Source: Novosphingobium capsulatum NBRC 12533
Lineage (GTDB): Bacteria; Pseudomonadota; Alphaproteobacteria; Sphingomonadales; Sphingomonadaceae
Assembly (NCBI RefSeq): GCF_001598375.1
Contig: NZ_BCYV01000008.1
Location: 1-64,000 of the forward strand
Direction: 5' to 3'
Length of the DNA stretch: 64,000 bases
In this document: positions 43,545-52,202 of the stretch, piece after piece
Numbering within the stretch: the first letter of the stretch is position 1
How the letters are laid out: each line of letters opens with the position of its first letter
Made by a program: the position numbers and the translations under genes
Notes under the pieces: generated by a model
Database searches by the model: none
The model's input: the letters and a program-made list of their open reading frames with translations, nothing else
Told to the model about the DNA's origin: nothing

Positions 43545-44308
43545 AGCTGGTCATGCTGGGATCGGGCACCTCCACCGGGGTGCCGCGCATCGGCAACGAC
43601 TGGGGGGAATGCGATCCGGCCGAGCCGCGCAACCGCCGCACCCGCGTGGCGATCGTGGTGGAAGGCGCCGATGGCGCACGCATCCTGGTCGATACGCCCA
43701 CCGATCTGCGCCACCAATTGCTCGCTACCGAAATCGACCGGATCGATGGCGTGGTGTGGACGCACGACCATGCCGATCACACGCACGGCATCGATGATCT
43801 GCGCCCGCTGCGCATGGGCCGCGGCGCACCGATTCCGGGCTATGCCGCCGATGAGACCGTGCGCCGGCTGCGCCAGCGCTTTGGCTATGTCTTTGCCGGG
43901 CAGCACGGCTATCACACGATCTGCAACCTCGATAATCTCGATCGCGTGCGCATGGTCGCCGGCATTGCCATCAGCCATTGCCAGATGGCCCATGGCCCGG
44001 CGCAATCAACCGCGTTCCGGTTCGACCAGAATGGCAAGTCCATTGGCTATGCGACAGATTTTTCTGAAATAAATGATGAGATGATCAACCTGTTCTATCG
44101 GGTTGACGTGCTGGTAGTCGATGCCTTGCGGCGGCAGCCGCATCCCACGCATGCCCATCTGGCGATGGCGCTGGAACTGATCGACACCTGCCGGGCAGGC
44201 CAGGCGGTTCTGACGCATCTCGACAAGTCGATGGATTATCGCACCTTGTGCGGCGAAACGCCCGACAACGTCCAGCCAGGCTATGATGGCCTCGAAATCA
44301 GCCTGTGA
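43541..44308 (+). CDS. metallo-beta-lactamase-fold hydrolase (PhnP-like)
   Basis: A 255-residue MBL-fold protein. Its start KLVMLGSGTSTGVPRIGNDWGEC is characteristic of PhnP/tRNase Z-like phosphodiesterases. The metal motif is THDHADHTHGIDDLR, with AHGPAQSTAF and VLTHLDKSMDY supplying later ligands. PhnP hydrolyses cyclic ribose phosphates, but genes at this locus behind tatD are widespread without a phosphonate pathway, so the substrate is unknown. Coupled to tatD by ATGA. Confidence 0.85.
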   Translation: MKLVMLGSGTSTGVPRIGNDWGECDPAEPRNRRTRVAIVVEGADGARILVDTPTDLRHQLLATEIDRIDGVVWTHDHADHTHGIDDLRPLRMGRGAPIPGYAADETVRRLRQRFGYVFAGQHGYHTICNLDNLDRVRMVAGIAISHCQMAHGPAQSTAFRFDQNGKSIGYATDFSEINDEMINLFYRVDVLVVDALRRQPHPTHAHLAMALELIDTCRAGQAVLTHLDKSMDYRTLCGETPDNVQPGYDGLEISL

Positions 44309-44329
44309 GCGCACTGAAAGGATAGCGCC

Positions 44330-44506
44330 ATGATCACGCCCGATCGCATCGCTGCCTTGATTGGCCTGATCATGGCGCTGGTCCTGGTATCGCGCAACGG
44401 CGCGCTGCGCCGCGTGCAATGGCCGGCACGGCTCCAGATGGCGCTGATCTGGGGCGTTATCATCGTACTGACGGCCTTGGTATATACTTGGCTCAAAGCC
44501 CGCTGA
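44330..44506 (+). CDS. small two-helix membrane protein
   Basis: A 58-residue reading frame starting at an ATG preceded by AAAGGA eight bases upstream. Two hydrophobic stretches (IAALIGLIMALVLVS and LIWGVIIVLTALVYTWL) are separated by a short basic loop containing RNGALRRVQWPARLQ. It lies 21 bases behind the MBL-fold gene on the same strand and is probably in that transcript. I do not recognise a family; the codon pattern and good ribosome-binding site support a real gene. Confidence 0.65.
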   Translation: MITPDRIAALIGLIMALVLVSRNGALRRVQWPARLQMALIWGVIIVLTALVYTWLKAR

Positions 44507-44583
44507 TCCGGGCTTCAAGCCAAGTGCATTTTACATAATACATCTTATCTGTATGGCGGAATACTCCCGGCGGGCGGTGCCGA

Positions 44584-44910
44584 TCACACTGCCGCACCCG
44601 CCAGGATCTGCTTGAGCGCGGCGACGTGTTTGCCAAAGCGCATGCGCCCGGTTGCGGTGATCCGCGCCCAGGTGCGCTGCCGCCCATCGACCGGCGCCTT
44701 GCGTAGTGCGATCAGGTCTGCATCAGCCAAGGCCGACAGATGCTTGGACAGCACGGAATCGCTGCACTTGGTAATCTCGCGCAGCCGGGCGAATTCGGCA
44801 TCCTGCACGTGGCTCAACACTGCCATGACTTGCAGCCGCGCTGGCGCCTGGAGCAAAGGTTCCAGCCCATCGAGATCAGCCGTGGTTTCAGCCTCGGTCG
44901 CCACGCTCAT
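44584..44910 (-). CDS. winged-helix transcriptional regulator (HTH_34/ArsR-MarR-like)
   Basis: A 108-residue winged-helix protein with PARLQVMAVLSHVQDAEFARLREITKCSDSVLSKHLSALADADLIALRK and a wing around DGRQRTWARIT. This matches the small HTH_34 regulators that are usually encoded beside a membrane protein. It overlaps that upstream gene by four bases. Three palindromes CTTTCC-N5-GGAAAG in front of the pair (45368-45436) are the likely operators, so it probably represses its own operon. The ligand is unknown. Confidence 0.82.
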   Translation of the reverse strand: MSVATEAETTADLDGLEPLLQAPARLQVMAVLSHVQDAEFARLREITKCSDSVLSKHLSALADADLIALRKAPVDGRQRTWARITATGRMRFGKHVAALKQILAGAAV

Positions 44911-45356
44911 GCCTCTTGCATTTCGCGCACGAACACGCGCTGCCACGTCACGCTGCCCCAATAGCTGATGCCAAAGGTGATGACGGCCAGCGCCAAGCTG
45001 AGCAGCGGCATGCCAGCATGCAGGCTGGCCCAGACACTGGCGATGTAGAGCGCGGCGATACCCAGCAACAGCAGCAGCGCCACGCGCCGCGTGCGCCCAC
45101 GGCGATAGCCATTGATGAACACACCGAGCCGGCGGCGGTCGGACATCACGCAGGCGATGATCCCGGCCATGACGGCGACAAACAGCGCGATGCGCCAGCC
45201 AAACGCCACCGCTGGCGTCGCCACCAGCACCGCTTCGCACAAGGCGAAAGCCGCGTGGCGCCAGGGCGGACAGGCGAGCGTGGCCAGCTCGCGCTGGGCG
45301 CCAACGACGGCACCCAAGGCGGCGCGGGCTTCATCTTTTCCAATTGCGCTCATCAT
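44907..45356 (-). CDS. membrane protein paired with the winged-helix regulator
   Basis: A 149-residue protein with a soluble N-terminal part (about 30 residues, SAIGKDEARAALGAV) and four predicted transmembrane helices in two pairs: residues about 35-75 (FALCEAVLVATPAVAF, IALFVAVMAGIIACVM) and about 95-140 (VALLLLLGIAALYIASVW, LLSLALAVITFGISYW). A basic loop NGYRRGRTRR separates the pairs. The start at 45356 is preceded by GAGGA. No family name is recognised; coupling to the regulator suggests a sensor or stress-related partner. Confidence 0.7.
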   Translation of the reverse strand: MMSAIGKDEARAALGAVVGAQRELATLACPPWRHAAFALCEAVLVATPAVAFGWRIALFVAVMAGIIACVMSDRRRLGVFINGYRRGRTRRVALLLLLGIAALYIASVWASLHAGMPLLSLALAVITFGISYWGSVTWQRVFVREMQEA

Positions 45357-45367
45357 GTCATTCCTCA

Positions 45368-45436
45368 CTTTCCATGTTGGAAAGCGATACAGCAGACTTT
45401 CCGATTCGGAAAGAGATAATTTTCCAGAATGGAAAG
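45368..45436. promoter_or_regulatory. three tandem palindromes CTTTCC-N5-GGAAAG
   Basis: The palindromes are CTTTCC-ATGTT-GGAAAG (45368-45384), CTTTCC-GATTC-GGAAAG (45397-45413) and TTTTCC-AGAAT-GGAAAG (45420-45436). They lie just upstream of the - strand membrane protein/regulator pair and 60 bases before mazG on the other strand. Arm sequence and 5-base spacing are conserved while spacers differ, as in repeated repressor sites. Confidence 0.8.
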
Positions 45437-45496
45437 TGATCATGTCGGATTGCTAGAGGGGTGCCATTTGACCGTTTGCAGCCTAGAAACAGCGTC

Positions 45497-46315
45497 ATGT
45501 CTGACTCCGTTTCCGCTCCCGCCGTATCGTCTCCCTCGCTGATCCGCCTTTTGGCGATCATGGCCCGCCTGCGTGATCCGCACGGCGGCTGCGAATGGGA
45601 TCTGGCGCAGGATTTCGCCTCGATCGCGCCCTACACGATCGAGGAAGCCTATGAGGTGGCGGATGCCATCGCGCGGGATGATATCGCCGCGCTGCGCGAG
45701 GAACTGGGCGATCTGCTGCTTCAGGTGGTGTTTCACAGCCGCATGGCGCAGGAGGCTGGCCATTTCGCCTTTGACGATGTTGCCGCCGCGATCGCCGACA
45801 AGATGGAGGATCGCCATCCGCACATCTTTGGCGGCGAGGACGATCACGGCCAATCGCGCGAGGAACGCTGGGAAAACCGCAAGGCTGCCGAACGCGCCGC
45901 CAAGGGCGCGCAGAGTGCGATGGATGGCGTAGCCCTCGCCCTGCCCGCACTGATGCGTGCGGAAAAGCTGCAGAAGCGCGCCGCGCGCGTGGGGTTCGAC
46001 TGGCCCGATACGGCCGGCCCCACCGCCAAGGTGATCGAGGAACTCGACGAGCTGGCCGCGGCGCAAACCACAGCGGAACAGCTGGATGAAGCCGGCGACC
46101 TGCTGTTTGCCGCCGTCAACGCCGTGCGCGCCTATGGCATTGCCCCCGAAGACGCGCTGCGCCACGCCAATGCCAAGTTCGAGCGGCGTTTCCGCGCGAT
46201 GGAGGCATTGGCGCAAGGACGCTTTGCCACGCTGGACCTCGATGCCCAGGAAGCACTGTGGCAGGCGGTGAAAGTGTCAGAGCGTGGTGAAGCGGCCGAT
46301 ATCAGCGAGGCTTAA
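45497..46315 (+). CDS. mazG: nucleoside triphosphate pyrophosphohydrolase MazG
   Basis: A 272-residue all-alpha NTP pyrophosphohydrolase that clears non-canonical or excess NTPs. The first domain has LRDPHGGCEWDLAQDF and the metal-binding EEAYEVADAI with EELGDLLLQVVFHSR. The second domain repeats this less strictly (EELDELAAA, DEAGDLLFAAVNAVR). It starts at 45497, downstream of the triple palindrome, and converges on hflX: the last 39 bases of the two coding regions overlap on opposite strands. Confidence 0.93.
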   Translation: MSDSVSAPAVSSPSLIRLLAIMARLRDPHGGCEWDLAQDFASIAPYTIEEAYEVADAIARDDIAALREELGDLLLQVVFHSRMAQEAGHFAFDDVAAAIADKMEDRHPHIFGGEDDHGQSREERWENRKAAERAAKGAQSAMDGVALALPALMRAEKLQKRAARVGFDWPDTAGPTAKVIEELDELAAAQTTAEQLDEAGDLLFAAVNAVRAYGIAPEDALRHANAKFERRFRAMEALAQGRFATLDLDAQEALWQAVKVSERGEAADISEA

Positions 46316-47614
46316 CCGCACGCTGAGGCGCAGTGCCGTCTGGTCTTCGTTGGGCTCTTCGCGCAGCACTTCACCATGGGCGTGCAGCCAGGCGAGGCGC
46401 TGGCCATCGCTGACGGGCACAGTGAGTTCCAGCACTTGCGCATTCCCGGTCAGCATGTCGCTCAAGACACTGAGCAGGGTATCGGTGCCCTCCCCCGTCA
46501 TCGCGGAGATCGGCACGACCTTCTGCTCGGGCACGCCATGGGCGATCATTGCCTCGCGCATGGCGCGTTCGTCTTCGGCGAGCAGATCCCACTTGTTCCA
46601 GGCCTCGACGATCGGGATCTCGCTGCCACCCTCCCCGATCACGCCCAGGTCCGTAAGGATTTCTTCCACCTCGGCCTTTTGCTGGGCCGCCGCCGGGTTG
46701 GCGATATCGCGCACGTGCACGATCACGTCGGCCGCCGTCACTTCTTCCAGCGTGGCGCGGAACGCCGCGACCAGCTGCGTGGGCAGATCGGAAATGAAGC
46801 CGACCGTGTCTGACAGGATCGCCTTTTCCACCCCCGGCATGCGGATGGCCCGCATGGTGGGATCGAGCGTGGCGAACAGCAGGTCTTCGGCCATCACCGC
46901 AGCGCCGGTCAGGCGGTTGAACAACGTGGACTTACCAGCGTTGGTATAGCCGACCAGGGCAATCACCGGCCATGGCGCGCGCTGGCGCCGTTCGCGGTGC
47001 AGGCCACGGGTGCGGCGCACCTGTTCCAGTTCGCGGCGCAAGCGGCCCATGCGGTTGCGGATCATCCGCCGGTCCGCCTCAATCTGGGTTTCACCAGGGC
47101 CACCCAGGAAGCCAAAGCCGCCGCGCTGGCGTTCGAGGTGGGTCCAAGAGCGAACCAAGCGCCCGGCCTGGTAATCGAGATGGGCGAGTTCCACCTGCAG
47201 CCGCCCTTCGGCGGTGGCGGCGCGTTCGCCAAAGATTTCAAGGATCAACCCGGTGCGGTCGATCACCTTGCGCTTGAGCTTGTCTTCCAGGTTGCGCTGC
47301 TGGATCGCCGACAGCGCTCCATCAATGATGACCAGTTCGGCCTCGTTCTGCGTGGCGCTCACAGCCAGGCGTTCGACCTGCCCTTCCCCAAACAGCGTGC
47401 CGGGGCGCACCGCGCGGATCGGCACGATGAACGCGTCGACCACTTCGATGCCGATGGCGCGGGCCAGGCCCTGCCCTTCTTCCAGGCGCGCTTCGGCATC
47501 CTCGCCCAAGCCGCCGCGCTGGCGAATATCGGGCAGAACAACAATGGCGCGCGCGCCACGGGTGACTTCGCCTTCGATGTCACCCGCATTGCGTCCAAAT
47601 TCGAAAGTGCTCAG
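46277..47614 (-). CDS. hflX: ribosome-associated GTPase HflX
   Basis: A GTPase of up to 445 residues that splits stalled or heat-damaged ribosomes. Domain order: N-terminal HflX domain ([24 protein letters not shown]), a coiled-coil linker ([29 protein letters not shown]), then the G domain with [23 protein letters not shown] and NKWD. The start is unusual. The family N-terminus continues upstream of the first ATG/GTG/TTG codons to a CTG at 47614 that overlaps the hfq stop (CTGA) and follows AAGG. A TTG at 47509 is the alternative. It is the last gene of the ntr-hfq group. Confidence 0.9.
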   Translation of the reverse strand: MSTFEFGRNAGDIEGEVTRGARAIVVLPDIRQRGGLGEDAEARLEEGQGLARAIGIEVVDAFIVPIRAVRPGTLFGEGQVERLAVSATQNEAELVIIDGALSAIQQRNLEDKLKRKVIDRTGLILEIFGERAATAEGRLQVELAHLDYQAGRLVRSWTHLERQRGGFGFLGGPGETQIEADRRMIRNRMGRLRRELEQVRRTRGLHRERRQRAPWPVIALVGYTNAGKSTLFNRLTGAAVMAEDLLFATLDPTMRAIRMPGVEKAILSDTVGFISDLPTQLVAAFRATLEEVTAADVIVHVRDIANPAAAQQKAEVEEILTDLGVIGEGGSEIPIVEAWNKWDLLAEDERAMREAMIAHGVPEQKVVPISAMTGEGTDTLLSVLSDMLTGNAQVLELTVPVSDGQRLAWLHAHGEVLREEPNEDQTALRLSVRLSLADIGRFTTL

Positions 47615-48201
47615 TTCGCTTCGCCTTCCCAGTCACCCGTCAGATCGACATGGCCGGCCGGCTGAATCGTCGAGACGGCATGCTTATAGGCAAGCTGCAC
47701 ATAGCCTTCGCGTTCCAGCAGCATGCAAAAAAGGTCGTAGGCCGCGACCTTGCCCTGCAGCATGACGCCGTTGACGAGGAACATGGTAACCTGCACGCCG
47801 GCATCGCGCACGCTCGACAGGAACACTTCCTGCAACAGGCGCTTCTTGCCGTTTTCGTCGTTGCCGCTCTGGAAGTGGGCAACCGAAAGCTGCTGGCCCG
47901 GCATGATCGTGGAGATCGCATGCTTGTAGACCAGCTGCGACTGACCATCGCGGCGCAGCAGGATCGAGAAATTGTCAAACCAGGTGACGATGCCTTGCAG
48001 CTTGACGCCCTTCACCAGAAACATGGTGACAGGAATCTTATTCTTGCGCAGATGGTTGAGGAACACGTCCTGAAGGTTCTGCCCCTTCACCGCGCCTCCG
48101 CTGGCGACAGGTGCGGGCGTCGTCGCAGGCGCAGCGGCCTCGGCAGGGGCTGCGGCTTCAGACTTGGCGCGGGGACGCGCAGACAGGGTCTTTCCGGTCA
48201 T
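47611..48201 (-). CDS. hfq: RNA chaperone Hfq with two fused Sm domains
   Basis: A 196-residue Hfq, about twice the usual length. After an Ala/Pro-rich tail (1-38), the first Sm domain spans about residues 40-102 ([19 protein letters not shown] to [10 protein letters not shown]). A second spans about 119-181 ([20 protein letters not shown] to [10 protein letters not shown]). Both keep the Gln and YKHA residues that bind U-rich RNA at the proximal face. The basic rim patch LRKNK of domain 1 becomes VRDAG in domain 2. A ring of three such chains would mimic the normal hexamer. Double-domain Hfq is a sphingomonad trait. Located between ntrX and hflX. Confidence 0.95.
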   Translation of the reverse strand: MTGKTLSARPRAKSEAAAPAEAAAPATTPAPVASGGAVKGQNLQDVFLNHLRKNKIPVTMFLVKGVKLQGIVTWFDNFSILLRRDGQSQLVYKHAISTIMPGQQLSVAHFQSGNDENGKKRLLQEVFLSSVRDAGVQVTMFLVNGVMLQGKVAAYDLFCMLLEREGYVQLAYKHAVSTIQPAGHVDLTGDWEGEAN

Positions 48202-48418
48202 TCTTGTGACTCCGTTCTATTGGCGGGCCCCGGTCCTTTCGGCGCTATTCCGGGGCTTCGCGATCTGGCTCACGATCATTGCGGTGCAAGATGACACGAC
48301 AATGGCCATGGGCCGGCTTCGAACCTTGTCTTATGGCCGCTTTGCGGCTGCGTAAACCGGGTTTTTGTCGCAAACGTTCGCTTGTGCGTAAAAGCCTGGT
48401 GGATCGCCCGCCAGGCGG

Positions 48419-49804
48419 TCAGTCGTCTTCCTCGTCCTCGCGCCGCTCGGCCATGCCCAACAGCTTGAGCTTGCGATGCAGGGCAGAGCGTTCCATTCCG
48501 ATGAAGCTGGCGGTCTTTGAGATGTTGCCGGAAAAGCGCCGGATCTGCACCTTGAGGTACTCGCGCTCGAAATTCTCGCGCGCCTCGCGCAGCGGCACGC
48601 CCATCAACGCCGAGGTGCCGGTATCGGCGCCAAGCCGGGTGGAGACGATTTCGGCGGGCAGCATGTCTGCCTCGATCCGGGCCAGGCGCTCGCGCGGGGT
48701 GAGGATGATCGTGCGCTCCACCACATTGCGCAGCTGGCGCACATTCCCCGGCCAATCATAACTTTGTAATGCGGCCATGGCCTCGGGCGTGATGCCCGGC
48801 GGCGAAACGCCCTGCTCGCTGGCATAGCGGGTGAAGAAATGATCGACCAGCGAGGGGATGTCGTCGCGCCGATCGGTCAGCGGCGGGATCGCGACTGGTA
48901 CCACGTTGAGGCGGTAGAACAGGTCTTCGCGGAAACGCCGCTCGGCGATTTCCTTTTCGAGCGGGCGCGAGGAAGAGGAAACGACCCGCACGTCCACGCG
49001 GATCTGGCGATGGCCACCCACGCGCACGAATGCCTGCTCGGTCAAGACGCGCAGGATACGCGCCTGGCTCGAGGCCGGCATATCGGCCACTTCATCGAGG
49101 AAGAGCGTGCCGCCATCGGCCATTTCCAGCAAGCCGGCGCGCACCAGCTTGCCATCGGCCTCTTCGCCGAACAGTTCCTGTTCAAAGCGTTCGGGCGTGA
49201 TGCGGGCGGAATTGACGGTAATGAAGGCGTTCTGCGCGCGCGGGCTCCAGCTGTGGAGCAGGCGCGCGGCCACTTCCTTGCCCGATCCGGCCGGGCCGGT
49301 GATCAGCAAGCGGCTGCCGGTGTTGGCCACCCGCTTGAGCGTGGCACGCACCTGGTTGATCGCCGCCGAATTGCCGGTGAACTCTTCCGAGGCGACGAAG
49401 CCCTGGCGCAGGCGCTGATTTTCCCGGCGCAAGCGTTCGGTTTCGGTGGCACGTTCCACCAGCAGCAGCAGGCGTTCGGCCTCGAACGGCTTTTCGAGAA
49501 AATCCATCGCGCCGCGGCTGATGGCCGAAACGGCGGTATCGATATTGCCGTGGCCGGAAAAGATGATCACCGGCAGTTCCGGCTCGCGCTTCTTGATCTC
49601 GTCCAGCACTTCAAGCCCGTCCATCGGGCTGCCGTGGAGCCACACGTCGAGCAGGACCAGGCTGGGGCGGCGTTCGTCCACCGCTGCCAGGGCCGAAGTG
49701 CTGTCACCGGCAAGGCGGCAGCCATAGCCTTCGTCGCTGAGCACGCCCGCCACGAGTTCGCGGATGTCACGTTCATCGTCGACGATCAGGATATCAAGAG
49801 CCAT
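48419..49804 (-). CDS. ntrX: NtrX response regulator of the NtrYX nitrogen/redox two-component system
   Basis: A 461-residue NtrC-family regulator. The receiver domain starts MALDILIVDDERDIRELVAG with the phospho-acceptor Asp in LVLLDVWLHGSPMDG. The AAA+ domain has a Walker A variant GPAGSGKEVAARLL and LFLDEVADMP. The GAFTGA loop that contacts sigma-54 is missing (FGEEADGKLVRAGLLE in its place), as in other alphaproteobacterial NtrX. The C-terminal helix-turn-helix is ISKTASFIGMERSALHRKLK. It follows ntrY after 56 bases. Probably acts with sigma-70-type promoters. Confidence 0.93.
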   Translation of the reverse strand: MALDILIVDDERDIRELVAGVLSDEGYGCRLAGDSTSALAAVDERRPSLVLLDVWLHGSPMDGLEVLDEIKKREPELPVIIFSGHGNIDTAVSAISRGAMDFLEKPFEAERLLLLVERATETERLRRENQRLRQGFVASEEFTGNSAAINQVRATLKRVANTGSRLLITGPAGSGKEVAARLLHSWSPRAQNAFITVNSARITPERFEQELFGEEADGKLVRAGLLEMADGGTLFLDEVADMPASSQARILRVLTEQAFVRVGGHRQIRVDVRVVSSSSRPLEKEIAERRFREDLFYRLNVVPVAIPPLTDRRDDIPSLVDHFFTRYASEQGVSPPGITPEAMAALQSYDWPGNVRQLRNVVERTIILTPRERLARIEADMLPAEIVSTRLGADTGTSALMGVPLREARENFEREYLKVQIRRFSGNISKTASFIGMERSALHRKLKLLGMAERREDEEDD

Positions 49805-49860
49805 GGGAATTTCTGAGTCCTGTGGAAAAAGCCTGATGGAATCGTGCGGTCCAGAAAGGA

Positions 49861-52128
49861 TCAATGCGGCGCGGCAGCCACCGTATCGACGGGCGGTGCA
49901 TTGGCAGGGGCCACGCCCCCGGCCTGGGCCAGGGGATCGCGGGCAAAGCGCATGGTCACGCGGGTGCCACCTTCCGGCTCGTTGGCAAAGGCCATGTCGC
50001 CGCCATGCTCCTCGACAATCTTGTTGACGATTGCCAGGCCCAGCCCGGTGCCCTTTTCACGCGTGGTGACGTAGGGTTCGAGAATGCGCTCGCGCTCCAC
50101 CGGCAGGCCAACGCCATTGTCGATCACGGTGACCACGACGGCCGCATCATCGGCATGCAGCTGCACCGCGATGCGGCCGCGGTAATCAAGGTCAGACACC
50201 TTTGCGCGCTGCTGCTCGATCGCCTCTACCGCGTTCTTGAGCACGTTGGTCATCACCTGGCCGAACTGGTGCCGATCGCACTGGAATGGCACGGCCGGCG
50301 CATCGCTGGTAAAGCTGAAGCTGACCTCGCCATGCGCCACTTCCTGAAGGAACAGCGCCTGGCGCACCAGATCGCTGGCATCCTCGCTGCGGAACACCGG
50401 CTTGGGCAGGCGCGCGAACGAGGAGAACTCGTCCACCATTTTGCGCAAGTCGCCCACCTGCCGGATGATCGTGGCAGTCAGTTCCTCGAACAGTTCGGGA
50501 TCGGTCACGATCTGCCGGCGATAGCGGCGCTTGAGGCGCTCGGTCGCCAGCTGGATCGGCGTCAGCGGGTTCTTGATCTCGTGTGCGATGCGGCGGGCGA
50601 CGTCCGACCAGGCCGCGCGGCGCTGGGTGATCAGCTGGCGGGTGATGTCCTCGAACGTGATCACGTGGCCGTGGCGATCGGCCCGTGCCTTGACCGCGAG
50701 GGTGAGCAGTTCACCCTGGCGGGCATATTGTACGATGCCGCTGCTTTCGCCGTTGGCAACAAGCTGCGCGATCTGTGGCGCGATTTCGGTCAGCGTGCGG
50801 CCATCGGCAGAGACGCGGGGATCTTCGAGCAGGAGCTTCTGCGCCGAAGAGTTCATCAGCTGGATGGTGCCATCCGGCCCAACCGAAACGATCCCGGCCG
50901 TGATCGATTCCAGCACGGTTTCGATGAACACGCGCCGCACGTCGAGCTGGGCGTTGGCATTGACCAGCGCCTGGGTCTGCCCTTCCAGTTGCGCCGTCAT
51001 GCGGTTGAAAGCGCGGGTCAGCATGCCGACCTCGTCGATGTTCTTGACCGGTGCCACGCGCATGGCAAAATTGCCGCTGCCCACGCTGCGCGCGGCCTTG
51101 ACCAGTTCGGCCAGCGGGGCAACCTGGCGATCGGCAAAGCGCAACGCCACCCACACCGCCAGCATTACCAGCGCCAGGCTGATCACGAACAGCGCGACAT
51201 TGAAACGCAGTTGGATCGCGCGCGCACTGCGGCTGAGCATGTCATAGGCGGACAGCACGCTGTTGGCGCGCTCGAACTGGCTCAGCGCCAGCTTGTCGGA
51301 GTTGCGTGCCACATACAGATAGATGCCGCGCTGGTGATCGATTGGGGTGACCGCCTCGATCCGCTCGGCTGAGGCGTTGACGACGACCTGCTCCCCGGCA
51401 TCGAGCTTGCGCAGTTCATCGGGCGTAACGCGCTCGCGGTTGTCCTTCGCATTGGGATCAACGATTGCAGCGGTACGCAGGGTGCCATCGCGGCCGCGCT
51501 CGATGATCGCGCTCTCGTCCATCTTGCGGCTGTAGACCTGCCAGGAATAGCCGGCGAGAAAGTCCTGGCTGGTGATCGGGGCCTGGTCGAAATAACCGCG
51601 CACGTCGCCGGCCATGGCCACGCTTTCGCGGCCGACATCGCGCAACTTGTCGGCATAATAGCCGCGGGCCAGGCTGTTGGCGTTTTCCAGCATGCCGCGG
51701 GAATCGCTGGAAAACCAGAATTCCACGCCAGATTGGAACAGCAGCGAGGCAAAGATCACGACCAGCAGCGTGGGGATCGCCGCGATCAGCGAAAACAGCC
51801 AGACCAGGCGCACGTGCAACCGCCCGCTGGTGCCAAGGCCGCTGCGCGCGGCCCGCGCCAGGGCCAGGCGGCGGCCCGCCAGCACGATCAGCGCCATGGC
51901 CGGCACCAGCGAGCCGATGAGCAGGACCGAGGTGAGCCGTGCCGGCAACAGTTGATTGGCGGCGCTGTTGGCGCTGACCGTCTGCCATGAGACCATCAGC
52001 ATGGTGATCAGCGCGGTTCCGGCTGTCATTTCCAGCAGCAGGAACACGTTGGCGCGGCGCAGCGACACCAGCAGCCGTCGCCACCAGCGCGGCAGTCGTT
52101 TGCCCGAACGTGTTGCATTTGCGACCAT
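49861..52128 (-). CDS. ntrY: NtrY sensor histidine kinase
   Basis: A 755-residue membrane kinase. Three N-terminal transmembrane helices (about 27-125) are followed by a large periplasmic region. A fourth helix (FNVALFVISLALVMLAVWVAL) precedes a HAMP domain (APLAELVKAARSVGSGNFAMRV) and a PAS domain. The histidine box is [20 protein letters not shown], and the ATPase domain has VIDNGVGLP and TTREKGTGLGLAIVNKIV. It phosphorylates NtrX. The ATG at 52128 has AAGG eight bases upstream; the frame continues back to a TTG at 52158. Confidence 0.93.
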   Translation of the reverse strand: MVANATRSGKRLPRWWRRLLVSLRRANVFLLLEMTAGTALITMLMVSWQTVSANSAANQLLPARLTSVLLIGSLVPAMALIVLAGRRLALARAARSGLGTSGRLHVRLVWLFSLIAAIPTLLVVIFASLLFQSGVEFWFSSDSRGMLENANSLARGYYADKLRDVGRESVAMAGDVRGYFDQAPITSQDFLAGYSWQVYSRKMDESAIIERGRDGTLRTAAIVDPNAKDNRERVTPDELRKLDAGEQVVVNASAERIEAVTPIDHQRGIYLYVARNSDKLALSQFERANSVLSAYDMLSRSARAIQLRFNVALFVISLALVMLAVWVALRFADRQVAPLAELVKAARSVGSGNFAMRVAPVKNIDEVGMLTRAFNRMTAQLEGQTQALVNANAQLDVRRVFIETVLESITAGIVSVGPDGTIQLMNSSAQKLLLEDPRVSADGRTLTEIAPQIAQLVANGESSGIVQYARQGELLTLAVKARADRHGHVITFEDITRQLITQRRAAWSDVARRIAHEIKNPLTPIQLATERLKRRYRRQIVTDPELFEELTATIIRQVGDLRKMVDEFSSFARLPKPVFRSEDASDLVRQALFLQEVAHGEVSFSFTSDAPAVPFQCDRHQFGQVMTNVLKNAVEAIEQQRAKVSDLDYRGRIAVQLHADDAAVVVTVIDNGVGLPVERERILEPYVTTREKGTGLGLAIVNKIVEEHGGDMAFANEPEGGTRVTMRFARDPLAQAGGVAPANAPPVDTVAAAPH

Positions 52129-52202
52129 CGTGGCGCCTTTACAACGCTGCTGTTGCAAAAATGCAAGTGCTTTTATGACACACCGCGTCTGGACGGGGCG
52201 CG

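Noticed and set aside
48275-48284. ATCATTGCGG upstream of hfq, resembling the right half of the purine box
   Set aside because: Only nine bases fit, there is no TTTTTGCAAC at the right distance, and it has no purine context.
52152-52161. TTTTTGCAAC on the - strand just upstream of ntrY, identical to the first ten bases of the purine-regulon box
   Set aside because: A GCATTTTTGCAACAGC match to copy C exists, but the GT, TCATTG and T-N11-A parts are missing, so I treat it as chance or a half-site.
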